A stretch of 64,000 nucleotides of DNA from Caldifarciminota bacterium. GTDB lineage: Bacteria; Hydrothermota; UBA3073; NMUJ01. Under the pieces are notes generated by a model. The model saw nothing but the letters and a program-made list of their open reading frames with translations, had not been told where the DNA came from and did not search any database. A program made the position numbers and the translations under genes. Below are positions 8,422-16,358 of this stretch, piece after piece (positions within the stretch are counted from its first letter, which is position 1; the number at the start of each line of letters is the position of its first letter). Location: contig JAGGUB010000044.1 of NCBI GenBank assembly GCA_021158725.1, positions 62,001 through 126,000 of the forward strand, given 5' to 3'.

Positions 8422-8832
8422 ATGGGGTTCAAAATCATACCACACACAGCGGATGCAGGTATCGAGGTATGGGCTGATAGTTTAGCTGAGCTGTTCGAAG
8501 AGGCTGCCCGCGGTATGTTTCAGTTAATTGCACCCGAAGGTGTCAACCCTATCCATAAGGTGGTTATCGAAGTACATGGTGATACATACGAGGATATGCT
8601 GCATGATTGGTTAGCTGAGCTACTCTATAGGTTTGAGGTCGATAGACAGTTATTCTGTCAGTTTAAAACTATTGAACTCACCGATAAAAGGTACATCGGT
8701 GAGGCATACGGTGAACCTTACGACCCCAACCGCCATGTACTTGAGCTGGGTATCAAAGCAGTCACCTATCATAGGCTTAAAATAGAGGGGCCGCCACCTA
8801 ACTGGCGAACCGCTCTAATATTCGATACCTGA
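8422..8832 (+). CDS. Archease (RtcB RNA-ligase activator family)
   Basis: The 136-residue protein matches the archease fold. The N-terminal PHTADAGIEVWADSLAELF carries the conserved metal-binding aspartate D11. AVTYHRLKI follows at about 111-119, and the C terminus ends in IFDT with a conserved penultimate-region aspartate. Archease speeds guanylylation and turnover of the RNA ligase RtcB in tRNA splicing and RNA repair. No rtcB is in this window, so the partner must be encoded elsewhere or be different. The gene is monocistronic, divergent from sbcDC, and its 3' end overlaps the convergent kinase gene by 35 nt. Confidence 0.88.
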   Translation: MGFKIIPHTADAGIEVWADSLAELFEEAARGMFQLIAPEGVNPIHKVVIEVHGDTYEDMLHDWLAELLYRFEVDRQLFCQFKTIELTDKRYIGEAYGEPYDPNRHVLELGIKAVTYHRLKIEGPPPNWRTALIFDT

Positions 8833-9718
8833 GTTCATCTAACCCCTTTTCTTGGGCCACAATGAAGGCTGCACCCCAAACCGGATCTGCTAATGGGGGA
8901 TAGACTTCAAACTGCCAGCCTAAAGTTTGGAGCTCAGCTTCGAAGCTTGGCAGTATTTTTGCTTTATTCTTCCATATACCGCCAGTATAGCGGATGGTGA
9001 GCTTACCCTCATATGAAAGGTTAGTCGCTACCCTGTCCACAAGATGTGCCAATCTGCGACCCGCTTCCTGTATGATTTGGTGTGCTTCATCACACGTATC
9101 TGTGAGTTCGAACACCTTAGGTGCGATGCTCGCAACTTTACTAACTGGCGAGCTACTCTGATAGATTTGTGTAAGGATATCATACCAATCGCTTACTGAA
9201 AACATCTCCATGATTGTGGTTGTTAGCAGATTATGTTGACCACGTTCGAGGTACTCCAACGCCTTACGTATGGCGGTACGGCCTATCCAGAAGCCACTAC
9301 CATCGTCGCCCAACAAGTAACCCCAACCACCTGCACGCGCTTTACGTCCCCTATATTCACCATATGCGATGCTACCGGTGCCTGCGATCACAAGTATGCC
9401 GGGGTGACCAAGAAACGCACCATGGAATGCGATCTCCACATCACTGTAAATAGCGATTGATGTGAACCCAAGCTGTTGCATAATCTCACGTATACGACGT
9501 TGTTCAGCGGTACGACCGGCACCCGCTAACCCCAGTACCACGGTATCGTTTTTGTAAGCACTAAGCAGCTGTATTATGGTATCGCGGAATTTGGCCTCAC
9601 CTAATACGCTGAAGTTTAAGCTTATGGGTTCAATATGCTCGGATAAGAATTCGCCATCGTCGGTTACCACAAGTATACGTGTGTGGGTACCACCACCATC
9701 TATACATATGATTTTCAT
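8798..9718 (-). CDS. BadF/BadG/BcrA/BcrD-family ATPase, N-acetylglucosamine kinase-like
   Basis: This 306-residue ASKHA-fold kinase has the phosphate-1 motif IDGGGTHTR at the N terminus, then LGLAGAG, IAGTGSIAYG (phosphate 2) and GGWGYLLGDDGSGFWIG. That order is typical of GlcNAc kinase-like and MurK-like members of the BcrAD/BadFG family. It probably phosphorylates an amino sugar released during cell-wall turnover; the substrate is inferred only. The frame is open 34 codons farther upstream. I place the start at 9718 because the motif follows directly and the ATG overlaps the preceding methyltransferase stop by 4 nt (ATGA). Confidence 0.85.
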   Translation of the reverse strand: MKIICIDGGGTHTRILVVTDDGEFLSEHIEPISLNFSVLGEAKFRDTIIQLLSAYKNDTVVLGLAGAGRTAEQRRIREIMQQLGFTSIAIYSDVEIAFHGAFLGHPGILVIAGTGSIAYGEYRGRKARAGGWGYLLGDDGSGFWIGRTAIRKALEYLERGQHNLLTTTIMEMFSVSDWYDILTQIYQSSSPVSKVASIAPKVFELTDTCDEAHQIIQEAGRRLAHLVDRVATNLSYEGKLTIRYTGGIWKNKAKILPSFEAELQTLGWQFEVYPPLADPVWGAAFIVAQEKGLDELRYRILERFAS

Positions 9719-11154
9719 CGCAATCGTAGCAAATTTTCTACCACACGTCTGGAGCGTGGTAATTGATTCTTTATACGATCGCCTATGAGCGAGCCAATAC
9801 CTAATGGATATTTGTCCCATCTAACAATGATCCATTTACCGTTTTCAACTTTCTCATGCCAGGGGATGTCTTCACCCCTTATGAAACGTTCTGCAAGCTC
9901 ACGTGATATCAACACGTAGCCGGTGGTTGCATATCTGCCAAATAGCTGTGCTGCATTTGTGGTAAGCTTATACTCGTTTTTGATCTTACGTGCAAACAGC
10001 AACCCACGTCGTAGGGAATGTTCAAACTCAAACGCAAAAAGTTGTTCACTCATCACCCATACTTTATCACCGGATGCATAGAATTGTACATCGGCAAATT
10101 CTGGCCACCCATATTTGGACCATAACACCTTGTCGGGAGGCCACGCTTTATGTTTGGTACGTGGTAGCTCGAACGGCTCCCCAGGTGTAGGTGCCAATTT
10201 ACGTATAAGGCATAAGAAGAACCCTTCAGTATCGTTATCAAACGGATACAGACGCCAGCATTTTGTAACATCGGGATGAAATTTACGGCCTTGCCATTCG
10301 GTGATACCTTCATGGTGATGCCAACCTTCAATCCGTATCTCCTCCACGGTAGCTGGATAGTGTTCGAGCAAGTAACTGATCACGGCTTCGTTCTCCTCGG
10401 GTGCTAAAGTGCAGGTGGAATACACGAGCTGGCCACCGGGTTTCAATGCCTTGAAGCCTGCTACCAGTAGTGGTATCTGTATGCGTTGCATCTTGTTGAT
10501 GTTGGCTACACTCCAGAAGCTGAACACCTCGGGTGATTTACGTGAGGTACCCTCAGCCGAACATGGTACATCTACGAGCACCTTATCGAAGAAGTTCGTA
10601 AATAATCTACCCATACGACGGCCGTCGAGCTTCGTCACCATTACGTTGATAACACCTAAGCGATCGAGGTTCGACGAAAGTGCACTTATGCGGTCAATCC
10701 GTATGTCATTAGCCACTATGACACCGGTGTTGCCCATCATTGCTGCTATCTGTGTGGTTTTCGACCCTGGGGCTGCGGCCAAGTCGAGTATATACTCGCC
10801 AGGTTGTGGGTCAAGCACCACTGGGGGTAACATAGATGCAGCCTCCTGTACGTAGATGTAGCCAAGAAAGTGCCATATAAGGTTACCTATTTTATGGTGT
10901 GCACCAACCCCATTTACAACATAGGCAAACGGTATCCCCGGTATGGGGATGAGTTGCAACCCCTCCATTTCCAACCGTTCTTTGATATGCGATGGGTTGC
11001 ATTTCAACGGGTTAACCCTCAAACTAATAGGTAGCGGACGGAAAATGTACTCATAGAAAATGGGCCACTCTTTACCTAACAATTCCTTATAACGTGTTAC
11101 GAAGTCGTCTGGTAGCTTTATTTTTTCGATCCCTCGCCTATGGATTGACGCCAC
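9715..11154 (-). CDS. RsmF-like rRNA (cytosine-C5) methyltransferase (NOL1/NOP2/Sun family)
   Basis: This SAM-dependent RNA m5C methyltransferase has 479 residues. The SAM site is LDLAAAPGSKT (about 123-133). The release cysteine is C198 in DVPCSAEG and the nucleophile is C248 in YSTCT, followed by LAPEENE. The C-terminal 150 residues hold an RsmF-type PUA-like RNA-binding extension, including GYVLISRELAERF and a KYPLGIGS segment near the end. It therefore most likely modifies 16S rRNA. The start overlaps the upstream SPFH gene by 37 nt. A slightly later start cannot be excluded, but KLPDDFVTRYKELLG is needed for the family N domain. Confidence 0.92.
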   Translation of the reverse strand: MASIHRRGIEKIKLPDDFVTRYKELLGKEWPIFYEYIFRPLPISLRVNPLKCNPSHIKERLEMEGLQLIPIPGIPFAYVVNGVGAHHKIGNLIWHFLGYIYVQEAASMLPPVVLDPQPGEYILDLAAAPGSKTTQIAAMMGNTGVIVANDIRIDRISALSSNLDRLGVINVMVTKLDGRRMGRLFTNFFDKVLVDVPCSAEGTSRKSPEVFSFWSVANINKMQRIQIPLLVAGFKALKPGGQLVYSTCTLAPEENEAVISYLLEHYPATVEEIRIEGWHHHEGITEWQGRKFHPDVTKCWRLYPFDNDTEGFFLCLIRKLAPTPGEPFELPRTKHKAWPPDKVLWSKYGWPEFADVQFYASGDKVWVMSEQLFAFEFEHSLRRGLLFARKIKNEYKLTTNAAQLFGRYATTGYVLISRELAERFIRGEDIPWHEKVENGKWIIVRWDKYPLGIGSLIGDRIKNQLPRSRRVVENLLRLR

Positions 11155-11891
11155 TTATTTGCAAATGGTGCAAGCAGATCTATCGGTACAGGGAAGATGA
11201 TGGTTGAATTCTTCTCCGCCGATACCTCAGTAAGTGAATGCAGGAACCGCAACTGCACTGCTATGGGGGATTCGCTCATGACTTTGGCTGCATCACGTAG
11301 TTTCTCAGCAGCTTGATATTCACCAAGCGCACTTATAACTTTGGCACGTCGTTCACGTTCGGCTTCCGCTTGTCTTGCCATGGCACGTTTCATGCCCTCA
11401 GGTAAATCTACATGTTTAACTTCTACTGTGGTGACTTTTACCCCCCATGGGTCGGTGGCTTCATCTATTATACGTTGAAGTCGCTGGTTGATCCTCTCAC
11501 GTTCTGCTAATAGTGTATCGAGTTCAACTTCACCGAGTACACTCCGTAATGTGGTTTGCGCTAACTGTGATGTCGCATATAAGTAATCTTCGACCTCAAC
11601 AACAGCTTTGGCAGGATCCATCACACGAAAGTATACAACTGCGTTTACGCTTACTGAAACATTATCGCGGGTGATCACATCCTGTGGCGGTACATCAAGT
11701 GTTACAGTACGTAGTGATACAACCTGTACGCGGTCGATGAATGGTATAATGACGATCAAACCGGGCCCTTTAACCCCTATTAAGCGACCAAGTCTAAATA
11801 CGACTGCACGCTCGTACTCACGTAACACCTTGATAGCGTTAGCTAATAGTATGATTACAAAAAATACGATGATGGCTATCAAAATTGCCAT
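11118..11891 (-). CDS. SPFH/Band 7 (stomatin/slipin-like) membrane protein
   Basis: The 257-residue protein has one N-terminal transmembrane segment (about 2-20) and then a prohibitin/stomatin domain. Typical motifs are YERAVVFRLGR, GPGLIVIIPFIDRV, VDVPPQ-like LDVPPQDVITRDNV, and a C-terminal coiled coil rich in AEAERERRAK. Slipins form ring-like membrane microdomain scaffolds and are often encoded with an NfeD-like protein, which is absent here. Its ATG shares one base with the stop of the upstream beta-helix gene (TAATG). It overlaps the rRNA methyltransferase gene by 37 nt, so they are co-transcribed. The specific client is unknown. Confidence 0.93.
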   Translation of the reverse strand: MAILIAIIVFFVIILLANAIKVLREYERAVVFRLGRLIGVKGPGLIVIIPFIDRVQVVSLRTVTLDVPPQDVITRDNVSVSVNAVVYFRVMDPAKAVVEVEDYLYATSQLAQTTLRSVLGEVELDTLLAERERINQRLQRIIDEATDPWGVKVTTVEVKHVDLPEGMKRAMARQAEAERERRAKVISALGEYQAAEKLRDAAKVMSESPIAVQLRFLHSLTEVSAEKNSTIIFPVPIDLLAPFANKWRQSIGEGSKK

Positions 11892-13300
11892 TATTCCTCC
11901 TTTTCACCTAATGCACCTATAGGGGTGCCACCTTCACCCGCATTTAAGCAAGGTGAGGTAGCTTTTAAATGAAAGTCATTCTGTTCGGGGTTCACAAATT
12001 GTGGGTCCACAGATATATCAGTAGGATGCTGTAGGTTGGCACTCCAATCCACCTGCCCATTCTTGTATACGTTATTGTGTGAAAGCGTTGGGTTACCGGG
12101 TGCAGCATCTTTCACCTGTGTTACGATACCCCAGTTGTTGAATGCAACAATATTGTTTATGATCTGAGGTGCCGCCCCTTCATATGCGAGTATACCATGT
12201 CCATTGTTATAGGTTATGGTGTTGTTTTTGATAAGGTATGTGGATACACCCTTCAGTTTGATACCATGCTTGTTGTTACGATAGATCAGGTTATAAGTGA
12301 GCTCACCTTCACCACCTTCTGCGTAGATACCATGTGCACCATTATATGCGATTGTGGAGTGTGAGACAGAGCATTCACCACCTGCCACGTATATACCATA
12401 ATGTGAGTTACTAACTATCTTGCAGGTATCGAGTTCAAACTTACCGCTATCCGAACGTATACCATACTTGTTGTTGAGGAATTCGGTTGCTTTGACAGTA
12501 GCTACACCATGGTTGAGCACCCATAACCCATACTTGATATTATCTGTGAGTTGGGCATGATCTATTTCTAAGCTGCCACTGGTAACCCGAATACCAATGC
12601 CATTTGCCTTGGCAGTAATGGTTTCGATCCTACCGCTACTATTCTGGAAAGAGATGGCGGTGGCTGAATCTCTCTCAAATACGGAGTTTTTGATGAGAAT
12701 ATTCTCGCAAGAGTCAACAACCACCCCTGATATCCCGTTATCCGTAACCTGCACGTTATTGAGCGTGAGTTGACATTTTAATGCCACGATACCGTTTATA
12801 CCGTTGTGAGTAATATTCGACCCAATAATGTTGAGGTTAGCATTACGTGCTATTACGCCAGACTTGTGGTTCTGTGTAATCGTACAGTTGTCAAGCGTTA
12901 GGCTACCTCCAGACGCATATATGGCATCGACGTTACTTCCACGTAGGAGACAGTTTTTAAGTGTCAATTTGCCTGCGGATTGCCACACTATAGGGAGGTC
13001 GGGGGCTTCAGTCTCGAGGGTTAGATTTTCGACATTTAATTTGATGTCAGAGCTCACTATCACAGCGGTTTGCTCAGCCCGCACTATGGTGGAGTCACGC
13101 TGTTCACCCATTATCGTGATACCGAACGTCAGCTTGAGCGGTGTAGTATATACACCCTTTGTAAGCAGGATCGTGTCACCTTCGAATGCAGAAAATATAG
13201 CTGCCCGTAATGTGGGGTAAGCTTCTTCCTTACCTACACGCATGATCATCGCATTAAGTACTACAGGTACTATGATTAACAGTGTGGACAGTTTCTTCAT
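11891..13300 (-). CDS. Secreted right-handed parallel beta-helix repeat protein
   Basis: The 469-residue protein has a Sec-type signal (MKK followed by a hydrophobic stretch to about residue 18). A DUF1565/pectin-lyase-like entry motif, AYPTLRAAIFSAFEGDTILLTKGVY, comes next. About 15 beta-helix coils follow, rich in Asn-, Gly- and His-containing turns such as NNKHGIKLKG, NGAHGIYAEGG and NNGHGILAYEG. Its NosD/CASH-like right-handed helix suggests an exported carbohydrate-binding or scaffold protein; no catalytic residues can be assigned. AAAAGGAGG precedes the ATG. It is the first gene of a four-gene operon. Confidence 0.88.
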   Translation of the reverse strand: MKKLSTLLIIVPVVLNAMIMRVGKEEAYPTLRAAIFSAFEGDTILLTKGVYTTPLKLTFGITIMGEQRDSTIVRAEQTAVIVSSDIKLNVENLTLETEAPDLPIVWQSAGKLTLKNCLLRGSNVDAIYASGGSLTLDNCTITQNHKSGVIARNANLNIIGSNITHNGINGIVALKCQLTLNNVQVTDNGISGVVVDSCENILIKNSVFERDSATAISFQNSSGRIETITAKANGIGIRVTSGSLEIDHAQLTDNIKYGLWVLNHGVATVKATEFLNNKYGIRSDSGKFELDTCKIVSNSHYGIYVAGGECSVSHSTIAYNGAHGIYAEGGEGELTYNLIYRNNKHGIKLKGVSTYLIKNNTITYNNGHGILAYEGAAPQIINNIVAFNNWGIVTQVKDAAPGNPTLSHNNVYKNGQVDWSANLQHPTDISVDPQFVNPEQNDFHLKATSPCLNAGEGGTPIGALGEKEE

Positions 13301-13321
13301 CCAGCCTCCTTTTTAGCATCT

Positions 13322-13351
13322 TAAATATCGGAATTTTGGGCATCCCGTCAA
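13322..13351 (-). promoter_or_regulatory. Predicted promoter of the beta-helix operon
   Basis: TTGACG (13346-13351, minus strand) is followed by an AT-rich -10 region (GATATT/TATTTA at 13322-13329) with a 16-18 nt spacer. A 5' leader then carries AAGGAGG before the ATG at 13300. The -35 is 9 bp from the divergent recA -35. Confidence 0.4.
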
Positions 13352-13360
13352 TTATGGTGC

Positions 13361-13388
13361 TTGACCTTAAAATAAAAGCGGTTATTTT
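13361..13388 (+). promoter_or_regulatory. recA: Predicted recA promoter
   Basis: TTGACC (13361-13366), 16 nt and TATTTT (13383-13388) precede recA by 12 nt. A perfect AGGAGGT lies at 13394-13400. I saw no clear LexA-type palindrome, so SOS control is not evident. Confidence 0.5.
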
Positions 13389-13400
13389 GGAATAGGAGGT

Positions 13401-14414
13401 ATGATGGAAGATAAGGATAAAAAGTTAAAAGTCTTAGAGGAAGCACTTAAACAAATTGATAAACAATTTGGACGTGGTACCGTTATGCGGTTGGGTGAGA
13501 AACGTCCTGTTATAGAAACGGGTGAGGTGATACCCACAGGTTCACTTGCACTCGATGCAGCCCTTGGTATTGGAGGTGTACCACGTGGAAGGGTGATCGA
13601 GATATTTGGGCCCGAAGCATGTGGTAAGACTACACTTGCATTACATATAGTAGCGGAGGCACAGAAACGCGGTGGCATAGCTGCATATATTGATGCAGAA
13701 CATGCACTCGATCCCCAATATGCACGTAATTTGGGTGTAAATGTTGACGACTTATTCATCTCACAACCTGATACTGGTGAGCAGGCGCTTGAAATAGCGG
13801 AGACGCTCACACGTAGTGGTGCGGTTGATGTGATAGTGGTGGACTCGGTAGCTGCGTTGGTACCACGTGCTGAGATAGAAGGTGAGATGGGAGATGCACA
13901 TATAGGGTTGCAGGCACGCCTTATGTCACAGGCATTACGTAAGCTTACCGCCGCTATATCGAAGTCACGTACGTGTGCGTTATTTCTTAACCAGGTAAGA
14001 TACAAAATAGGGGTAATGTTTGGCACACCAACGACCACACCGGGGGGGTTGGCACTCAAGTTTTATTCCACGGTAAGGATGGAGATGAAGCGATTGGATC
14101 AAATCAAGGTAGGTGATAGAATTATTGGCAACAAAGTGAGTGTAAAGATTGTCAAAAACAAGCTTGCACCTCCATTCAAGAAAGCGGAGTTCGACATATA
14201 TTATGGTAAAGGGATATCACGTGAATCGGAGCTACTTAACCTTGGTGTTGAACATAAGATTATCAAGAAATCGGGCGCCTGGTACGCATATGGTGACCTG
14301 CAACTGGGGCAGGGGCGTGAAAATGCTATTAAGTTCTTGATGGAACATCCTGAGCTTGTGCAGGAGCTTGAGCACAAAATAAGATCACTGTTGGGGTTAC
14401 CAGAGGTCGGATAA
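13401..14414 (+). CDS. recA: RecA recombinase
   Basis: RecA forms ATP-dependent filaments on single-stranded DNA for strand exchange. The 337 residues include Walker A GPEACGKTTL (70-79), VVDSVAALVPRAEIEGEMGD (Walker B and loop L1) and NQVRYKIGVMFGTPTTTPGG (L2). The C-terminal winged domain is present but lacks the long acidic tail of E. coli RecA. Two ATGs are in tandem. The Shine-Dalgarno AGGAGGT ends directly at 13400, so translation more likely begins at the second ATG (13404), removing one methionine. An 8-bp inverted repeat begins in its stop codon. Confidence 0.98.
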   Translation: MMEDKDKKLKVLEEALKQIDKQFGRGTVMRLGEKRPVIETGEVIPTGSLALDAALGIGGVPRGRVIEIFGPEACGKTTLALHIVAEAQKRGGIAAYIDAEHALDPQYARNLGVNVDDLFISQPDTGEQALEIAETLTRSGAVDVIVVDSVAALVPRAEIEGEMGDAHIGLQARLMSQALRKLTAAISKSRTCALFLNQVRYKIGVMFGTPTTTPGGLALKFYSTVRMEMKRLDQIKVGDRIIGNKVSVKIVKNKLAPPFKKAEFDIYYGKGISRESELLNLGVEHKIIKKSGAWYAYGDLQLGQGRENAIKFLMEHPELVQELEHKIRSLLGLPEVG

Positions 14415-14447
14415 CCTTTATTAACGTCTGCAGATGATCTAAAGGTT
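14413..14447 (+). terminator. Inverted repeat after recA, possible terminator
   Basis: Perfect 8-bp arms AACCTTTA (14413-14420) and TAAAGGTT (14440-14447) enclose 19 nt that contain the palindrome TCTGCAGA. There is no U-tract, so it may be a weak or factor-assisted terminator, or a protein-binding site for the next gene. Confidence 0.35.
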
Positions 14448-14472
14448 GTCATCACTTAATTAACATGTAATT

Positions 14473-15201
14473 ATGAGAATTAGCTTTTTTGAAGAATTCC
14501 CTACGCTTGAAAATCTTACTAAACTTGATATGCTTGGCTACCAAACTACGGTTTATGTAGCGGCATACAGTTATACAGAGTTTGAGCACATACAAGAGTT
14601 CATAAAGCCACATGATACAGTGTACTGGATAGTGTTGCGTAAGTTTGAGGGTTACTGGATATCACCGTTGGCAAGCCATTGTGCACTCAGGCGTGCATTA
14701 GATGAGATATGGGACAAAGATATAAAGGTGATGCTGGATCTCGAACCTCCATTGGTGGCACCCTGGCGTTATGTAGTGGGATGGAAAGATTTTACCCGAA
14801 ATAAGGCAATGATACAGCGGTTCATAGATGAAGCTCGCCCGCAGGTGATATTGTGTGAGAAACCAGCTGTCGATGAGCAACTAAGGGCGTTGGGCTTATC
14901 TTACGTAGGTGAGGTTGAGTGTATCAAGATGGTTTACACAAGCATAATGCTACGTAAACAGTATCGTGAGACCCTATTACGTAAGGTATGTGAGACAGGG
15001 GTTGAGAAATATGGGGTAAGGTTTAAGATTGGGTTAGGTTGTATAGCTAAAGGGGTGACTAAATTGGAGAGGCTACTGTCACCGGAAGCTCTGTATCATG
15101 ACCTGAAGATAGTATCTGAATGTGGGGTTGATGAAGCGGTGATATATAGGTTGGGTGGGTTAAACGAAGCCTATCTGGATGTGATCAATGAGTTCATTTA
15201 G
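14473..15201 (+). CDS. Conserved unknown protein, possible TIM-barrel fold
   Basis: I do not recognise a named family for this 242-residue cytosolic protein. It starts MRISFFEEFPTLENLTKLDML. It has alternating beta/alpha elements, for example TTVYVAAYS, HDTVYWIVL, IKVMLDLEPP, QVILCEKPA, KIGLGCIAKG and VDEAVIYRLGGLNE. Acidic and basic residues at strand ends (D in LDLEPP, K in CEKPA) would suit a TIM-barrel hydrolase or sugar-phosphate enzyme. No signal peptide is visible. A short intergenic with the inverted repeat separates it from recA, and a cutA remnant follows 14 nt downstream with its own AAGGAG. Function should stay open. Confidence 0.75.
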   Translation: MRISFFEEFPTLENLTKLDMLGYQTTVYVAAYSYTEFEHIQEFIKPHDTVYWIVLRKFEGYWISPLASHCALRRALDEIWDKDIKVMLDLEPPLVAPWRYVVGWKDFTRNKAMIQRFIDEARPQVILCEKPAVDEQLRALGLSYVGEVECIKMVYTSIMLRKQYRETLLRKVCETGVEKYGVRFKIGLGCIAKGVTKLERLLSPEALYHDLKIVSECGVDEAVIYRLGGLNEAYLDVINEFI

Positions 15202-15215
15202 TATCAAGGAGTGAC

Positions 15216-15311
15216 ATGGAGTACATACGAGTGGTAGCTGCCATAGATGACCATGAAGCAGTTGAAAACATAGCTTATACGTTGGTAAGCAAGCAATTGG
15301 CTGCAGGTTAA
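15216..15311 (+). pseudogene. cutA: Truncated cutA-like remnant (31 codons)
   Basis: An AAGGAG site precedes a 31-codon frame reading MEYIRVVAAIDDHEAVENIA and then YTLVSKQLAAG before a TAA. This matches the N terminus of CutA1 divalent-ion tolerance proteins, whose first helix ends in a LVEERLAACVNI-like motif. The frame stops where the conserved AACVNI should begin. A shifted frame afterwards reads VNFLS. The other two-thirds of the ~105-residue protein are missing, and the ECF sigma promoter starts a few bases on. It is most likely a decayed gene truncated by deletion; a functional micropeptide is less likely. Confidence 0.6.
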
Positions 15312-15317
15312 GGTAAC

Positions 15318-15348
15318 TGTCAACTTTTTATCCCAAATTTACGTCTAA
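15318..15348 (+). promoter_or_regulatory. Candidate ECF-type autoregulatory promoter of the sigma operon
   Basis: TGTCAAC (15318-15324) with a following T-run is separated by 17 nt from CGTCTAA (15342-15348). The AAC ... CGTC arrangement is the classic form of extracytoplasmic-function sigma promoters, and the sigma gene starts 9 nt downstream. A near copy lies before tolC at 25016-25042. This suggests the sigma factor controls both. Confidence 0.55.
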
Positions 15349-15357
15349 CCTATAAGG

Positions 15358-15876
15358 ATGCGAGAGGAATGGGTTCTACGTGCACAGCAGGGTGATAAGA
15401 AAGCGTTTGATAGGATAGCAAGAGAATGGTACCCGAAGATACTGAACTATGTGTATAGGGCAACACTCAACATGGAGCTGGCAACTGAGATCACACAGAT
15501 AACGATGGTACAGTCATATTTCAAGCTACAGCAATTGAGGGAACCACGATACTTTGCCACTTGGATATATAAAATAGCGACTAATTTGATATTCGATCAC
15601 TTACGTGATAAGCAGCGTGAACCGCTTGCACTCGACGATATTGTTGAACCTTCTTTTACACCGAACTGGGAGACGAAGCTCGCCATCCAGCAAGCGTTAA
15701 GCCAGCTATCTGATAAGGAACGTACGGTGGTTGTCATGAAGATCTACGAAAATATGAAGTTCCGTGAGATAGCTGAGGTGCTGGACGAACCTGAAAGTAC
15801 CATAAAAACCCGTCTATACAATGGGCTTAAAAAGTTGAAGCAAATTTTGGAGGATTGGGGTATGAAGGAGGTATGA
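15358..15876 (+). CDS. ECF-subfamily RNA polymerase sigma factor
   Basis: The 172-residue protein has sigma region 2 (about 5-75, with FATWIYKIATNLIFDHLRDK) and region 4 (about 105-165, with LSDKERTVVVMKIYENMKFREIAEVL and a helix-turn-helix ending PESTIKTRLYNGLKKLK). It lacks regions 1 and 3, as expected for the ECF group. It directs RNA polymerase to stress promoters until bound by an anti-sigma. The next gene encodes a ZAS-type anti-sigma and starts within its final codons. AAGG precedes the ATG at 15358. An ECF-like promoter just upstream indicates autoregulation. Confidence 0.94.
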   Translation: MREEWVLRAQQGDKKAFDRIAREWYPKILNYVYRATLNMELATEITQITMVQSYFKLQQLREPRYFATWIYKIATNLIFDHLRDKQREPLALDDIVEPSFTPNWETKLAIQQALSQLSDKERTVVVMKIYENMKFREIAEVLDEPESTIKTRLYNGLKKLKQILEDWGMKEV

Positions 15877-16358
15877 TGGATTGCGAAACAGTAAAAGAGA
15901 AATTAATCGCTTATATATTTGGTGAGTTGCCCGAACCTGTACAACGTGAAGTTCGTGAACACCTGAAAACATGTAAGTCATGCAACGCTGAGTGTAAGTC
16001 ACTTGTATCGATAGTCAATATGTTACGTGATAACTGGATATCAGCACCCATTAAGAAGGTACGTCATCGTACACGTATATCGGTGGTAAGGTCTATCGGT
16101 TATGCGATTGCTGGTGTGTTATTAATTTTGGCGATATTTAACTCAAGGTTCCACTATGATGGCGTAACGCGATCGTGGGAGGTCTCTTTTTCGGTGTTAC
16201 CACATAGAGCTAACGAACAGTATATACAGGAGGTGTTAGATGCACGTGATGAACGGTTATTGACGGTGTTTGCCGAAATTATTGGCCAACTTGAAGCCCG
16301 TTGGGCAGATAATTTTTACACGATGAGCCTTTACCTTGAGAAAGGAGGTGAAAGATGA
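15873..16358 (+). CDS. Zinc-finger (ZAS/zf-HC2) transmembrane anti-sigma factor
   Basis: The N-terminal cytoplasmic part carries the HxxxCxxC zinc motif HLKTCKSC, typical of anti-sigma factors that hold an ECF sigma at the membrane. One transmembrane segment follows (about residues 72-90, SIGYAIAGVLLILAIF), then a ~70-residue periplasmic domain with no recognised family. The frame opens at 15855, but the tandem ATGs at 15873/15876 sit 2-5 nt after AAGGAGGT and overlap the sigma stop codon. Those are the likely starts. It overlaps the following gene by 4 nt. Confidence 0.88.
   Translation: MMDCETVKEKLIAYIFGELPEPVQREVREHLKTCKSCNAECKSLVSIVNMLRDNWISAPIKKVRHRTRISVVRSIGYAIAGVLLILAIFNSRFHYDGVTRSWEVSFSVLPHRANEQYIQEVLDARDERLLTVFAEIIGQLEARWADNFYTMSLYLEKGGER

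Noticed and set aside
13382..14059. Minus-strand frame of 225 residues across recA
   Set aside because: Antisense shadow of recA, low-complexity Ser/Ala/Pro, no ribosome site.
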